DNA from: Norana najaformis
Lineage: Eukaryota > Annelida > Clitellata > Crassiclitellata > Hormogastridae
Assembly: GCA_964023275.1 (NCBI GenBank)
Contig: OZ029915.1
Location: forward strand, 975,131-1,039,130
Reading direction: 5' to 3'
Length of the DNA stretch: 64,000 bases
The notes beneath the pieces were generated by a model. It was not told the origin of the DNA. It ran no database searches and saw only the letters and a list, made by a program, of their open reading frames with translations. Position 1 is the stretch's first letter. Each line of letters starts with the position of its first letter. Made by a program: the position numbers and the translations under genes. Positions 1 through 12,285 of the stretch are shown piece after piece.

Positions 1-938
1 CATTCCTAGAAATCATGAGATTTAGTCAACTTTTGCTGCTCTTCCCAAGAACAAGAAACATCTTTCACCAGACTTTCTGCCGGACCCTAATAAAGGTGTC
101 CTATTGGTAGAATTTACTTACTAATTTATTTCATAAGGTCAGTGGATCTGAAGCTAAGGTGCGAAACATGCATGCATTAACTACTTGTCCAAGTTTATTA
201 GACCACTCAGCAGACTGGGAAACCACAATCGTTGGATTACAGTCCGGGCACACTACCAAATGGACCACTGTGTGACATAAAATGCTGTCATCGTGTTAGT
301 GCTTCAAATGAAGGGTTTTTCAAAAACCTCAGGACCATGCTTCTTAGAAAGTGCTTCTGCAAAGGTGCATTAACAAGTGTGTGACCTTAAACTTCAATTT
401 CAGGGTCGTTACTGAAAAAGAATCTGTTATTTTCAGTTTCCTCTCATCCACACCACTTGAACTGACAGAAACAACTGTGATTTCTTGCACAACTCTATCT
501 CTTGTTCTGCTGTAACCACAGACTGATGGCTTGCACATTATTACCGTGGCTCTACAGAAGTCCTTCGGTTGCACCACATGCAATTACGGACAAAACTGAA
601 TAGTGCAAAATGTTCAAGAGAAATTAGATCTTATCACGTCAGATTAGATCGAATCAGATCACTTTAGATCCAATTAGATTAAATCAGGTCATATTTGACT
701 GCAATCATAACCTTGTAATTTCTTCAGTGCCCAAGAAAGCCAAGCTGTGGGTACCAGCTTGATCACAGGAACTCCGTTTCATTTGACTGAATCAAATTAT
801 CAGATTAGATTGGATCAGAACGAATTAGATTTGATTAGATCATAACTGATTGGATCAGATTAGATCCAATCAAATCACCTTCGATCAGATCAAGCAAGCT
901 CACACACTCGATTAACGACAATGAAATGAGGAGAATAC
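1..938. other. Left edge, unresolved 3' part of LEM-domain gene
   Basis: No exon can be called with confidence here. On the minus strand two stretches could hold further exons of the LEM gene. One follows an acceptor-like CACAG near 490 and stays open to about 390, in the phase left by the preceding exon. The other follows a strong acceptor-like TTTATTAG ending near 87. Neither encodes a recognisable domain. Around 727-790 there is a fragment of dispersed repeat family B, and 625-890 is a GATTAGATC-rich low-complexity tract. Confidence 0.4.
625..890. repeat. Degenerate GATTAGATC / GATCAGATT tandem tract
   Basis: Short motifs such as TTAGATC, AATCAGATC and GATTAGATT recur irregularly, interrupted by a fragment of repeat family B at about 727-790. 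It reads as a degenerate short tandem repeat. No coding potential is seen. Confidence 0.6.
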
Positions 939-2610
939 CTTGTCCAAGGGGTACGCTTCTCTGGCGCAGGTGGCTAATTTCGGCATCACCCTTGACCTTC
1001 CTGGCAGATGGTGTTGCCAGTGGAGCAGGCGAGAAGCTACCATAGGTTTTACGACGACTGCTGACCGATTCTTTTCTGCTGCCTTCGTCATCATACAGCA
1101 CTTAAACAAAACATTCAAACAAAACATAAACATGTATTATGTATTTGTCTGTTTGCATGTGTGTATTTATATACCTGTATGTATGTACGTTTGTATGTTT
1201 TGGCATGCCTATCCTCCTTAGGCCATTTTCTGTCTCACTGAATTGACCTATGAAACTGACCAGATTGCCAATCTGTTTGAAGTGAATCTCTTAGTAACTG
1301 GGAATTTTTCTACCACGTTTTCCATGCAAATTTCCCTATATTTATATTTTATTTCCTGCCTAGAAAATAAAAAACCTCAAATCTCACCAGGTTCAAACGG
1401 ATTCTTTCCAACTGCGCGGATGTCATTCGAGTCCTTCTGAAACTTCCTTTCTCCAGCGCTTCTCACATCATTTGTGGACCTAACTCCCTCGACAACAAAC
1501 TCGTTTCTGTCCCATTCGTGACCTCCAATCAGTTTTTCATCCGTGAGGCCTTCCTCCAGTTCGTCATCCTCAAGTCTCAGACTTCCATCATCAATTTCAT
1601 CCAGTTCAAAATCGCCTTCCGTTTCAGTCGCAGCATCTGTGGTAACCTCGGGATTTTGTGTCACCACTTTCTTCAGCGCCTCGGTTTGCTGCAATTCCTT
1701 CGATGGAGATTCAGGCGCAGCACCTGACAACAGACTCGACTGCTCCAACAACAGTCGCTCGAGTTTGCGCTGATAGACGCCACGCGTTGAAGCTACAATC
1801 CAAAAAATTCTCCCAACTGTCAGATTCAAAGTTTTCTGTTTCTTAATTCAATCTCTTTCTAATTATTATGCACTGATCAATGCCTGGTTTCCAAGTCTTA
1901 GCTATAGAAATATAGAAATCTATAGAAATCTCGAGCTAACAATTCGATCAAGAATGCCTGACCATTAGACAGATAGTGGAGCCACATAAATAAGATATGG
2001 ATAGCTCAATGTCACCAGAAATTAACTATCTCAGACTTTTAATATATCATTCTTAATATTACTATTATTACTATTACTTGTTTCTTCTTATATTTAAACC
2101 CAAAGGATATGCCCCATATGATAAGATGAAAAAATCTGAGACATTGGAGATACACTTTCCCCATATGGTCTGCTTCTTACCCATAGGTCTTTTCTCCCAC
2201 TGGTTCAAACTATTTCCCATTGATGATATATTTTCCCCCAAACACATTTTTTCCCTACCCATAGGTTTTCCACCACACACTGTTCTCAACCTCAGCCAGA
2301 CTACAGCGCTCTATAAATCATCTTTTATCAGCTGTACAATTTCTGGTATAGATTAAAAAATATGATTATTGAGTGTTCTACAACGGAGAAGCCTGGTTAA
2401 AAATCTGACAGTTAACAGAAACCAGAAGTTGTGAAACCAGAAGTGGGTACGCAAGCTCAACAGACAATTCCTAATTTTAGATGTGAATGATATTAAAGAA
2501 CTGATTAAATGTTAATGAGCTGAGCTTCACCTACCGTTTACAGGTCCAATGTCCTGCCCCATTTCCCGAAGCAGGGCAGCAATTTCAGTATCTGACAGTT
2601 TCGATGTCAT
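939..2610 (-). CDS. LEM-domain protein (emerin/LAP2-type), 5' exons, partial
   Basis: Three minus-strand exons join in phase: 2610-2535, 1792-1388 and 1100-939. The ATG at 2610 opens MTSKLSDTEIAALLREMGQ, followed by IGPVN; the next exon continues ASTRGVYQRKLERLL. Together this is a LEM fold of about 40 residues, the helix-turn-helix that binds BAF (barrier-to-autointegration factor) in inner-nuclear-membrane proteins. An intron splits the domain just before the conserved STR-x3-Y-x-(R/K)KL segment. The rest is acidic and Ser/Thr-rich, likely disordered (FELDEIDDGSLRLEDDELEE). Donors are GTAGGT, GTGAGA and GTATTC. No transmembrane segment is seen in these 214 residues; an emerin- or LAP2-type helix would lie in exons not found or left of the window. 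LEM identity is firm; the subfamily (emerin, LAP2, LEMD) is open. Confidence 0.78.
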
Positions 2611-2886
2611 TGTGATGATTGCAACTGTGTCTGATTGAAATGACCAACAACCATTCACTTTTTGTTTAAGATACAAAATTATCAATCACAGTAAATTCAC
2701 TCACATTTTCATGATTTTTCATAAAATATATAACATTCTGTTTAACAGTTCAATAATATCAGGGATAATAAACTCTGGAGATATATTGGCAAATTTTGGA
2801 TTATATACAAGAAGTTCTCTAAAGTAAGCTGATAAAGACATGTAAGGTAGGGTATCAGACGTAAAAGGGTGACAGCTGATAATAAT

Positions 2887-2952
2887 AAAAATAAGACAAT
2901 TTATATAGCGCCGTAACAGGGCCGAGGCAGAAGAAAAGGGCGCTGTACATGC
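2887..2952 (-). repeat. Dispersed repeat family G (retroelement 3' tail)
   Basis: On the minus strand it reads GTACAGCGCCC, then CTTCTGCCTCGGCCC, then GGCGCTATATAAATTG, ending in an ATT-rich run. The same about 65-bp module followed by (ATT)n occurs at 10585, 37415 and 41905, so it behaves like the 3' terminus of a retroposon. Confidence 0.65.
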
Positions 2953-3127
2953 GTTAAAAATCAACAACAGTCATTTTTGAACTCAGATAAGCCACATATG
3001 ACAATTGCAGTAAGGTATGTAAATACCCGACTGCCATAAGGTGTATTGACTTAGCCTTGACTCAATCTTAAATAAAAATGCTAAAGCTCGTTTGCAATCG
3101 TTCTCAAGCAAACATCGATCGACATCA

Positions 3128-3215
3128 TACATGCTAGCACGGTCCGTGCACGGGGACCTTAAATGGCGTGGCGCCCATTCAAACGGGCAATACGCCGTCC
3201 ATCTATTTATGCTGC
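3128..3215 (+). repeat. Dispersed repeat family A, 5' half
   Basis: It carries the family A head: CTAGCACGGTCCGTGCACGG, then CCTTAAATGGCGTGGCGCCC and ATTCAAACGGGC. The same sequence recurs at about 12.95, 31.5, 33.7 and 49.2 kb. This copy breaks off after the GGGC motif. Confidence 0.8.
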
Positions 3216-3739
3216 GCTATCGTTAAAGCGCCCCAGCTGCGTAAACGAAACAGAAAGGACACACGCTGACTACGTGGGTTTCGTGTCTCTGTTCAGTGTA
3301 ATTTCAGCGCAGTACAGACCTGTGCACCGAGGATTTCTTGCAGTTTAGTTGACAGTAATTTTCGAAAAACCTCTACTTGAATTTTAAACGACTACAGTTA
3401 AATATTGGTGTTAAAAACTAGATGTTTTAAACCAACTCCGTCTTCACATTTAAACACCGCTCTGCGCAAAAGTTGACATATTACGCATAGATTCACACAC
3501 ACATCTCGACGACGTCTTACACAAAACATCTTTTAGCGTCATCTGTCGTTTGAGGATGTGATGTAATGTAAGTAATGCCTTTTGTGATGCAATATCATGT
3601 ATTTTAACGCAGGTAATATACCTTTGGTTTCAGCCATGGCTAAATTAAGGTTTTAGGTGTCACACATGCTGAAATTCAGGGTTCCATCGAGCTAGCCGAC
3701 TCTCCGACATTATTCCACGGGGGCAGCGGTGTAAAATGA

Positions 3740-3965
3740 AAAATGTATATGTACACGTTTTTCTAAATAGCGATCGTATGACGAGAATCCTGCTCATTTA
3801 GCAGTGAATTTATCGGGTGAGACCCTTCATCATCGCTGCCCGTTTGAATGGGCGCCATGCCATTTAATGTGCGGCTGTGAAGGATTTCACCCGATAAATT
3901 CATTGAAAAATGAACAGGGTCGAGGTCATACGGTCGCTATATAGAAAAACATGTAAAGTTTCTCT
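3740..3965. repeat. Head-to-head inverted pair of family A copies
   Basis: The left arm (about 3745-3838) is the reverse complement of the family A 3' half. The right arm (about 3870-3962) is the same half in forward orientation, with GTGAAGGATTTCACCCG, ATAAATTCATTGAAAAATGA and ACGGTCGCTATATAGAAAAA. The arms are roughly 90 bp with a spacer of about 30 bp, so transcripts could fold into a long hairpin. Confidence 0.75.
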
Positions 3966-4121
3966 GCGATGCATCATCTACCTTTGCTTCACATTATCAA
4001 CAATATACGCGTGAAATACAATGACATCACGTAACAATATAACTTTGATATCACATCCCTGACCTATGACTTTGACACCCATGACCGGAGTTTGACCTCG
4101 CCGTAATTTTAGATGAGAGGT

Positions 4122-4195
4122 GTAACTTTGGCCGAATGGCTAACATGTCGTTTTTTACCAGTGCTGCCCGGGTTCGAATCCCGGGCCCGTCATTT
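4122..4195 (+). other. tRNA-like sequence (tRNA relic or SINE head)
   Basis: It has an A-box-like stretch (TGGCCGAATGGCTAACATG) and, 30-odd bases on, a perfect T-arm and B box (CCCGGGTTCGAATCCCGGG). The 3' acceptor strand (GCCCGTCA) has no matching 5' strand, so it is not a complete cloverleaf. I read it as a degenerate tRNA or the tRNA-derived head of a SINE, not a working tRNA gene. Confidence 0.55.
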
Positions 4196-4694
4196 GAAAA
4201 GGACGCAGATCGCACTGTCGACAGGAGAGGCCATCACCTTCGTTATAATAGCCTCCTTGAATCCAGCAAAGCGGAATTTTAGTCTTATTTACTTCGTAAT
4301 CATTAGCTCCAAAATTTGTCTATAGCGCTACTTAAAAGCTAAGCTCAAGCAGTGGCAGATTTAGCCATAGGTGTGTGGGGGCGGTTCGCCAACCCCCCCT
4401 TCTATTGGTTATATGCCTACGCGCCTTAGAACAGCCACCGTTTGTGGTGGACTGCCATAATGTGGCGCCCTCTGGAAATGATCTTGCCCCACACTTTACT
4501 GGAGGCGCTACCGAGCGCAGGTCACCAGGTTGCTCAGGTGCGCTACGTCAAATCAGAGGTATTGTCCTAGATACAGTAAGAAGAACAAGCTCCAACAGTA
4601 TGGAAACCACAGAAGGAAGGAGACAGAGCTGCTACTGTAGTGGGTTGTAGTTGTTATCCCTGCAATCACACTCACTGGGGACCATGCATATCAT

Positions 4695-4865
4695 GAACCT
4701 TACCTGCATATCAATTTTGTTTTGACCGATTGCCTGCAAATAAGCTGGTACCAGCGACTTAGATTTCGTTGGGTGCTGTAGAAACCTCGAATTTACAATT
4801 ACGATGTTGGAGTGCGGGATAAAGCGTGACTGTGGGAAGAGGGGGCGTGGGTTTATGGGTTGCAC
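4695..4865 (-). repeat. Dispersed repeat family B copy
   Basis: In reverse orientation it matches the family B core: ATTTCTACAGCRCCCAACGA (R = A/G), AAGCTAAGT, ACCAGCTTATT and CAAAACAAAATTGATATGCA. The same core recurs more than ten times in the window on both strands. Confidence 0.75.
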
Positions 4866-6562
4866 ATGACCGCGAACTCATACAAACATCGCGTTTTCGT
4901 CATTTAACGGCAGAGTTGGAAATTTAAAAATATCAAGTTAAAAATTACGACCATCAAAAGTCATAAAATGTTCAACTATTTCAATTTATATGCGACTTCC
5001 TTCCTCGTGTCTCTCTCCAGCGCAACGTTGTATTTTTGTTTGCCCACGTGTTTTTGCTAATGGCCGACATTTATCTGATTCTGCGTAGCAGTAAACACGA
5101 TTTTATATAGCGCTATACCACAAATTGATATGCAATCTCAAAGACGAGATCTGCATGGGTGACAGTTTCCACTGAAAAACTAAAATGTGTTGCTGTGTAA
5201 CCTGAAACTCTTCTTGTAGGCTAGTTGCTATGACGAACAGCTGTATCGTGGTGCCAATTTTAAGCGTGCAATACTCTGGCTCAACTGTGCATGCGATTAA
5301 GTAAAGTAAGCTCGAAATTTCTAAAGCACTACTAAAAGCTAAGCGTAGGGCAACAGCTTGTGCACGAGTGCTGCGTCAAGCCATCGGGGTTGTCCAAAGA
5401 TGCCATGTCAAAAACCAAGTCCGGTTGCCAGAAAACCATAGACAGAAGGGGCAAAACTTTAGTGGCCTGAGCCCGTTGAATTTCGGCCTAACATGACCTG
5501 GAGACGTGTACAGAAGATACGGCTGACAGCTTCTCTCGGGAAGCGGCAAAGCTCCAGAAGAAGCCACGATGGAGTCTAGGATATCGTGCGAAAACAATCA
5601 GGCCGAATTTTAGTCCAAGTTGTGGGGGCGTACGTACAATGTCCCCTTAGCGGGCCCGCCTTTGGTCGTGATGTGCCGTGGTTACGAAGCGAGAAACTGA
5701 CAGCTAGGTCGTGATGTACCATAGGCCACAATCAACCCACACAAGCCATTAAAATAACAAGACCAGTCCAACAGCAACAGGTCGAACATGATTCAAGTAG
5801 AGATCTCTATGCATACACGTCTTCTCAGCAACTTTGAGAGGTAGAAAAAGGGGCTATGTAAATATTCAGATATATGTACAACTGTTCACACATACATACA
5901 CATACATACATACATACAGACATATATACACATTTGTTAAGAGTAGGGCAGAAGGAGCAATGCCGTAAGCTAACCCCAAGGGTATAAAGTTATAGCATCT
6001 TCATTTCTTAGCCTCTTTTGTTAGTTATTTACATTTAATTTAACAAATGATTGTGCAAACATCTTCAGACATGAAGTGCTTTTTCAGATTAAAATCTGCA
6101 CAAATTCTGCAAATCACTTCACCACAGCCTAACAAATTCACAAATTAGCCGAAATTCGAATTCGTTAATTAAAACGTCTTTAATTAATGATATCAGCTGA
6201 CTGAACTAAACAGAACATTGCAAAAACTGAACAGGAATATAGCACAACAATATAACAACAAAGGAAATTTTTGCCATAGCCATGTCATGTAAATATGGCA
6301 ACGCTATATTCTGTAACATAATGTTGTGTCAACATAGCAACACAAAACAACAATGAAACCTCAGTTACTGAGCACCATTGGTTGTATGCTACAAGTCGGT
6401 TGCACGTGTTGCATTAAAGGAATCCTGCCCCAATGTGGGTTCCAGGGTAAAGAATTAAAGCTACTGAAATAACAAAGGCAGACACACAGACAAACCGGTA
6501 TTAATACCGTCCCTCGCATCTACAACTAACCCTGTAAGTCAAACCACATGAAAATCCAGTCA

Positions 6563-6865
6563 TACGTACGTATGTACTGTATGTATGTGTTATGCATGTA
6601 TGTATACGGTTTTCGTATATATGCATGTGTTTAAGCATGAAAGTATGTATATACCTCTATATGTACTGTATGCAGCTCATTCATATGTAACTATGTATGA
6701 GCATATGTATGTACTGTCTAGACGTATGTATGTCATGTACTGTATGTATATATGCATACGTGCATGTATATCGGTGTCATGTAGGTATATATGTATGTAT
6801 GCGTGTATGTATGTGTCTGGTTATTTATATACTGCCTTTAAAGGATCTCGCAAAGGCCTTAAGGT
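6563..6865 (+). repeat. (TATG)n microsatellite plus family H tail
   Basis: About 260 bp of imperfect ATGT/TATG repeats run into TTTATATACTGCCTTTAAAG and GATCTCGCAAAGGCCTTAAG. This junction, TATG repeats followed by a TTTATATRGYRCC-type tail and AACCTCGCAAAGGTGCTGCA-type sequence, recurs at 12.2, 19.1, 22.3, 25.4 and 42.4 kb and is called family H here. Confidence 0.65.
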
Positions 6866-7555
6866 GCAACACTGCATTTCGAACGTGACAGACGCCTCGA
6901 GCGACCAACAGCGCCAGAACCCGACAAGAAGTCAGTTTAACATGTAAAGCATCTTCGTGAAATAAATACAATCATATTATGAAAATAAATTACAGCAAAA
7001 TAAATACACGAGATGATAATTAATTAGAGAAAATATTACAGAAATGATGACAGTTAACCAAACACGCCGACATCAGCCCGTTCTCAAATCTGATCTACCA
7101 GTAAATCACCAGACTCTATGTATGAACGTATCTACACACCATTTATATAGCACCTTTATGAACTTCTCTGAAGGGCCGAGTTCTTCATTATTTACATAAT
7201 ATAAAATAAACAATAGTGCAATCTTCCTTTAAATTTAAAGTAATTTAAAATAAAAAATTATTGACCGTTTCCATTAATTTAGCTCAACACACAGTTTCTG
7301 CTGACTATTGTGTAGGTTGTGCTCTCTACAACGATCCCAATCTACTCAAATCTAACCAGTTGATAATCCGAGAACACAAAACTTCACGCAAAGTACACAA
7401 GTAACCATTGCAAAATATACCAGACTGAATTCTGGGAAAAGAAGATATGATCTTTGCATCAAACAACAAAACAAGGTTTGTGCATTACATCAACGTGTTA
7501 TGGTAAGAGTGATGGCATACTTGTGGCAAAGAACACAGCATATGACTTACACCTT

Positions 7556-7815
7556 GACAAAAAATCATTAAGACCGAAGGCATAGTTGGACCAAAAAATC
7601 ACTAGGACCGATGGCATACGTGGACCACAAAGTCATTAACACCAATGGCATACTTTGACCAAAAATCACTATGACCAATGGCATACTTGGACCAAATATC
7701 ACTATGACCAATGGCATACTTGGACCAAAAAATCACTAAGACTGATGGTATACTAGGACCAATACATCACTAAGACCAATTGCATACTTGGATTAAAAAG
7801 CACTAAGATAAATGG
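7556..7815 (+). repeat. Tandem repeat, about 34-bp unit, about 7 copies
   Basis: The unit is GGACCAAAAAATCACTAAGA followed by CCAATGGCATACTT. Copies diverge by point changes and small indels, and the array fades at both ends. No frame is open across it. Confidence 0.8.
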
Positions 7816-9515
7816 AATACACAACTTTACATTCTGGCAAAGTTACATTCAATTATGTGACTTCACACAATACACAAAATGTTTATGTGTAATATCCAGT
7901 AAACATTTAGAACTTAACAGTATGATTACCAATGCGTAATCAGTAAAAAATTTACAGATAACAAAACCACAAAATAGTGTATCGTAACAATTCTTCTCAA
8001 CCACAGCAATAGTAAAACTTTACAAATTACAATTTCTGTAATGTAGTCACTACATTACACACTTGGAGTACACTGTTTACTGTGCAAATATGCAGGTCTT
8101 GATGAGGCTTTAGAATAGTAAGAATTCTTAAGAAGCCAATGGAAAGGCACTTTGGACACGAACACTTTTTGCACAAAACACACTGTAAAGCATTGCCCAA
8201 AACCTGATGCAGGTACTCTGCTGAATCTACAAATAGGATGTTACTGCCTGCACAGAGAGAAAGGTTCCTGAGATGGGGAGAAATGGGCACTTCCTCACTA
8301 GGGAAGCGAATAAGAGCTGGAAGAGGAGTCACTGCTAATGCCAGACATTTACTGTCAAAAAGGCAAGCTTCAAAAGTTCAGCCAAATCTCTCACCTGACC
8401 TAGTTTATCTGTCTGCGATTGGTTGCAGCCATTTCTCATCTGACCCAATTTATCTGTGTGTGACTGAAAGTGGAGCTTACACTTGACCCAATTAATATAT
8501 CTATTATAGGCCGCAGCCAATGACACAGAAACATATAATTAGCAGAAGAGATGTGATAGAAGTGACAGGCAAAAACTGCTGACATGTCAGCAGTGGCAGC
8601 CAACATCACATCACAATTACCTACTGGCAGTTAAGAGATACCTAACCCAAGGCCACACTTACCTACAAGTAAAGCACAACTGCCGATGGGTATGTAAAAA
8701 ATCCAAACGATATGTCACCGATATCCAACTGACAAACCAAAAATACCTACGGGTGAGACATCAACAGAAACTGCAGACCACGGCCACATATTGGTGTGTG
8801 AAAACCTGGTATGCTAGAAACTGGTATGCCAAAATACCATTTTCTAAGCAAAAGAGGTCCCATCTGGCAATGCCCATTTGATTGGGGGTACACCACCATG
8901 TTTCCCCCTCAGACTGGTTATGGTAAGGGCTGGCCTCTAAGCTTGTGAAGCAAAAACGAAAACGATGAAACTGAGAAATCAGAGAGAGTCGTAGAAAAAT
9001 TTGGGAATGGAAGAAAAAAGCCCACAAAACACTGCAAAACAAGCACGGTCTTGAGAAATCTGGAGACCAGAACAAGGTCCTTAAAAAAATGTGCAGCTTA
9101 CTAAAATCCTACCATTAAGAAAAACAGAATTGCTGGCTTGTCTTCATCTTGTAAAAACCTGAATCTACCACTGTTCTAAGCCACAAAAGCATATACGTAA
9201 CCCACCCAAAGTGACGTCTAACCAGACATATAAATCACTCTGCATTCCACAAATACCACTCGCCACCAACATATGATAACAGTTGCTTTTGTGGTCTCGG
9301 GTAAATGTATAAAAACACTGAATAGAAAATGTAGTTCTTTACAGAACCCCAGCTCTTAAACTATTTTGTTGCGGTTTAAATTAGACATTCAGAGTCAAGA
9401 CCAGCACAGCTCACTGTTTAATAAAAAACAAGAGTATTAGTTTCCTATTAAATTATGCAAATTAAATGCAAAACAACCCTTAAACAGATGGTCAGATTTC
9501 TCTGACGTCTGACTT

Positions 9516-9830
9516 CATGATTCAGATCACAAAGTATCTGATTCAGATCACAAAGTATCTGATTCAGATCACAAAGTATCTGATTCAGATCACAAAGTAC
9601 CTGACTCAGAACACAAAGTATCTGATTCAGAACACAAAGTATCCAACTCAGATCACAAAGAAATCTGCTTCAGAAAAAGATAAATAGATACATCAGATCA
9701 TAAAATATCTAATTTGGACCATAAATCACACAATTCTGACCACAAAATATCTGATTCAAATCACAAAGTATCTGATTCAGATCACACAGTACACAGATCA
9801 TAACAAAAGTATCTGTTCAGATAAAACAAT
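9516..9830 (+). repeat. Tandem repeat, 21-bp unit (GATTCAGATCACAAAGTATCT)
   Basis: The first copies, from 9519, repeat at exactly 21 bp. Later copies vary (CTGACTCAGAACACAAAG and similar) and become scattered after about 9670, with single units still visible to about 9820 and near 9935. Confidence 0.8.
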
Positions 9831-10204
9831 AACCATGTCTACTTTGGTAATTTTACCATGGCAGCGTAAAAACCGTAAAGTAAACCATAGGTACCAGAGT
9901 AGTCTGACTTACTGTAAGCACAACTGTAATTCAGATCACAAAATATCGTTTTCAGATAAGAAAAATAGAAAAGCTAAGTGGAAATTCATCTGTTCAACGT
10001 GGTCCTGTTATTGCCAACAAATCTGTCAACTGGAACGTGAAGCTTCTTTCCATTTGATGTGCATTTCGACAAAGTTCCCGACTTCGATCAGAAATGTTCC
10101 CACCATCCGTCTGTTCCAAACAGTCCTCACTGTAAAGAGATAATACACTCTTTGTCAAATGTATATCAGAAATCGGATTTGTTATCGTAATCTCTGGATT
10201 TCCT

Positions 10205-10345
10205 CAACACCTAAAAAGCTCAGTTGCGGGAGCTTATTCACGGGAGCTCAGTCAAAATAAAATTGGTGACGCAGGTAAGGGGAGGTCCGGTTCCAGGTTA
10301 AGATACAAAGGTCAGGCAGGTAGGAAATGACTGTGTAAGGAGCTG
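10205..10345 (+). repeat. Family B copy, diverged
   Basis: It has CACCTAAAAAGCTCAGTTGC, then GGGAGCTCAGTCAAAATAAA, GGTTCCAGGTTAAGATACAA and GGTCAGGCAGG, in the order of the family B consensus. Confidence 0.6.
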
Positions 10346-10584
10346 TTGTGATGCAAAATTCAGTCACCAGGTGGACGCACTGGGGCTTTCACTCCACAGT
10401 CTGCATATTTACTATTATTGCCAAGGGGTGATGCTCTTTACAAGATGTAAGCACAGCTTTAGAAAATTACCATCACTTTGACTATTAATTCGAACACATT
10501 CAAACTGTACAACATTTTTCTGCTGGATATAGGCATAGGAGGCAGTTTCCACTGACTGCAGATTGAATTAAAGACACTATTACA

Positions 10585-10633
10585 TACAGCGCCCTTTTTG
10601 GGCTTTGGCCATGCTATGACGCTATATAAATCA

Positions 10634-10680
<47 letters not shown>
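10585..10680 (+). repeat. Family G tail with (ATT)n microsatellite
   Basis: TACAGCGCCCTTTTTGGGCT, then TTGGCCATGCTATGACGCTA and TATAAATCAC, lead directly into about 15 ATT units. It has the same layout as the copies at 37.4 and 41.9 kb. Confidence 0.75.
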
Positions 10681-10681
<1 letters not shown>

Positions 10682-10919
10682 GCCTTATGGTTATGGTGTG
10701 GGATTGTCCAGTGGTTAGTGTCATCCAATATGTTACTAATCGCAATGTTTCGGTATTTAAATCCCCTCCGTTCTTTTAAAAGAAAACCATTCAAGGTATT
10801 ATGGCACTTAGAAACGCATTCGGGTCTGTGAGAGTAATTCTCTGACGCAGGTCATGAGTAGCTGAAGACCTATTCGTTGACAAAGTTCTTTAAGCATATC
10901 CGCCTACTTTCTTAAGTCC

Positions 10920-11305
10920 ACCCGTCCTCTCTGTGTCTCTGTCTGTCTGTCTTTGTTGCTCTCTCTCTGTGTCTCTTTCTGTGTGCCTCATTACTGTCTC
11001 TCTTCTCTTTCTTGTGAAGAGTCACTTTTCTCCTCTCAGTCTCTCTGTACATGTCTCTGACTGTCATTCTCTGTGTCTCTGTCTGTCTGTTTCTCTCTCT
11101 CTCACTCATAGTCACTTTCTCCATTCTGGTCTCAGTCTATTTCTGTCTCTCTTCTGTCTTGTTATCTGTCTGTTATCTCTTTGTATGTCTCTTTCTCATT
11201 CTCTCATTCTGTCTGGCTCTAAATGTCTCCATTTCATTGTCTGTTTCTGCATATCTCAGTCTGTCATTCTGCCATTCTCTGCCTCAGTCTGTCTCTCTCA
11301 TGCAT
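10920..11305 (+). repeat. CT-rich microsatellite (CTGTCTCT type)
   Basis: About 385 bp of imperfect CTCTGT/CTGTCT repeats. The long open frames in this tract are low-complexity Ser/Leu/Cys strings caused by the repeat and are not genes. Confidence 0.85.
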
Positions 11306-11675
11306 ACCAGACAATACGGCTACTATATGCCAAAAATGCCCACAATGACGTACACAACCAGATGCAGGACAGTCAATGGGCCTTCGTGCCAACACATTGT
11401 GAACTGACACAACAGTCGTGACCAGCGAACAACGTCATGCAACAGTCATTCAAGACACAACAAACAACAACAAACACTCAATCGGACTCTAATATATTCA
11501 CCAGCTATTCAACGGTGAATAGAAGTTTTCCATGGTTCCGGCAAATTTCTTAGTCAGCCTTTATTCTGGGTTTCATAAGCAAGTTTTAGGCAAAATGATT
11601 TGTGGATCACAACTGCATATCATCGCACTACATTCATCTACATTCATTTTAAACCAAATCAAATATTAAATCAAG

Positions 11676-11862
11676 ATGTACACACAAACACACACATACA
11701 CACACACACACACAGATACAGACAAACAATGCAGCACACACACAAACACATACACAAACACACACATACATAGATACAGACAAACAATGAAGCGCACACA
11801 CAAGGACGCACAAACAAGCACACACAAACACAAAAACACACACATACATAGATACAAACAGA
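11676..11862 (+). repeat. CA-rich microsatellite with 60-70 bp internal periodicity
   Basis: ACACA runs alternate with ATAGATACAGACAAACAATG, which appears about three times at roughly 60-80 bp spacing. This is a compound microsatellite duplicated in tandem. Confidence 0.8.
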
Positions 11863-12159
11863 CAATAACGCCCTATGGAACTGCACATTCGATTATTTGG
11901 CCCAGGTCCACAGTGATCGAAGCAAAACACTTTGCATTCTTTGGCAAACGGTAAACGCTTCAGTCCGTGAGTCATTAAGTTTTAACGCTCAGGGTCTTCT
12001 CTTCTGATTGCTAATGTTGTTTGCTGATGGTCATTCGATTCAACATGTGTGTCACGATTTTTGTAAGTGTGGGATTCCCTTGAGCCAATGAGTAAGAACT
12101 TGTCTGTCATATTTTACCAGACGTCTTTTATGTGGATTCATGTTCAGTGTTCGCATGTC

Positions 12160-12285
12160 TGGTTTGTATGTATGTATGTATGTATGTAAGCATGCACATA
12201 TCAAAGCATTTATATAGTAATCATAAGCTCAAGATTTCTACAGCACCCAAAGAAAGCTAACTCACTAGAACCAGCTTACAACTGC
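12160..12285 (+). repeat. Short (TATG)n and family B head
   Basis: A brief TATG run (12165-12190) is followed by CATTTATATAG and then CTCAAGATTTCTACAGCACC and CAAAGAAAGCTAACTC, the start of a truncated family B copy. Confidence 0.6.

Noticed and set aside
4122..4195. Functional tRNA gene
   Set aside because: The T-arm is perfect but the acceptor stem does not pair and the D and anticodon arms are poor, so it is listed only as tRNA-like.
5376..5597. Minus-strand 73-codon frame
   Set aside because: No recognisable motif and no splice signals; the surrounding sequence is anonymous intergenic DNA.
8027..8526. Minus-strand open frame of 101 codons with several Cys (CVLCKKCSCPKCLS)
   Set aside because: The Cys spacing briefly resembles a zinc finger, but there is no repeat of the pattern, no splice support and no family match.
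10933..11421. Open frames of 118-162 codons over the CT-rich tract
   Set aside because: Low-complexity Ser/Leu/Cys strings from a CTGTCTCT microsatellite.
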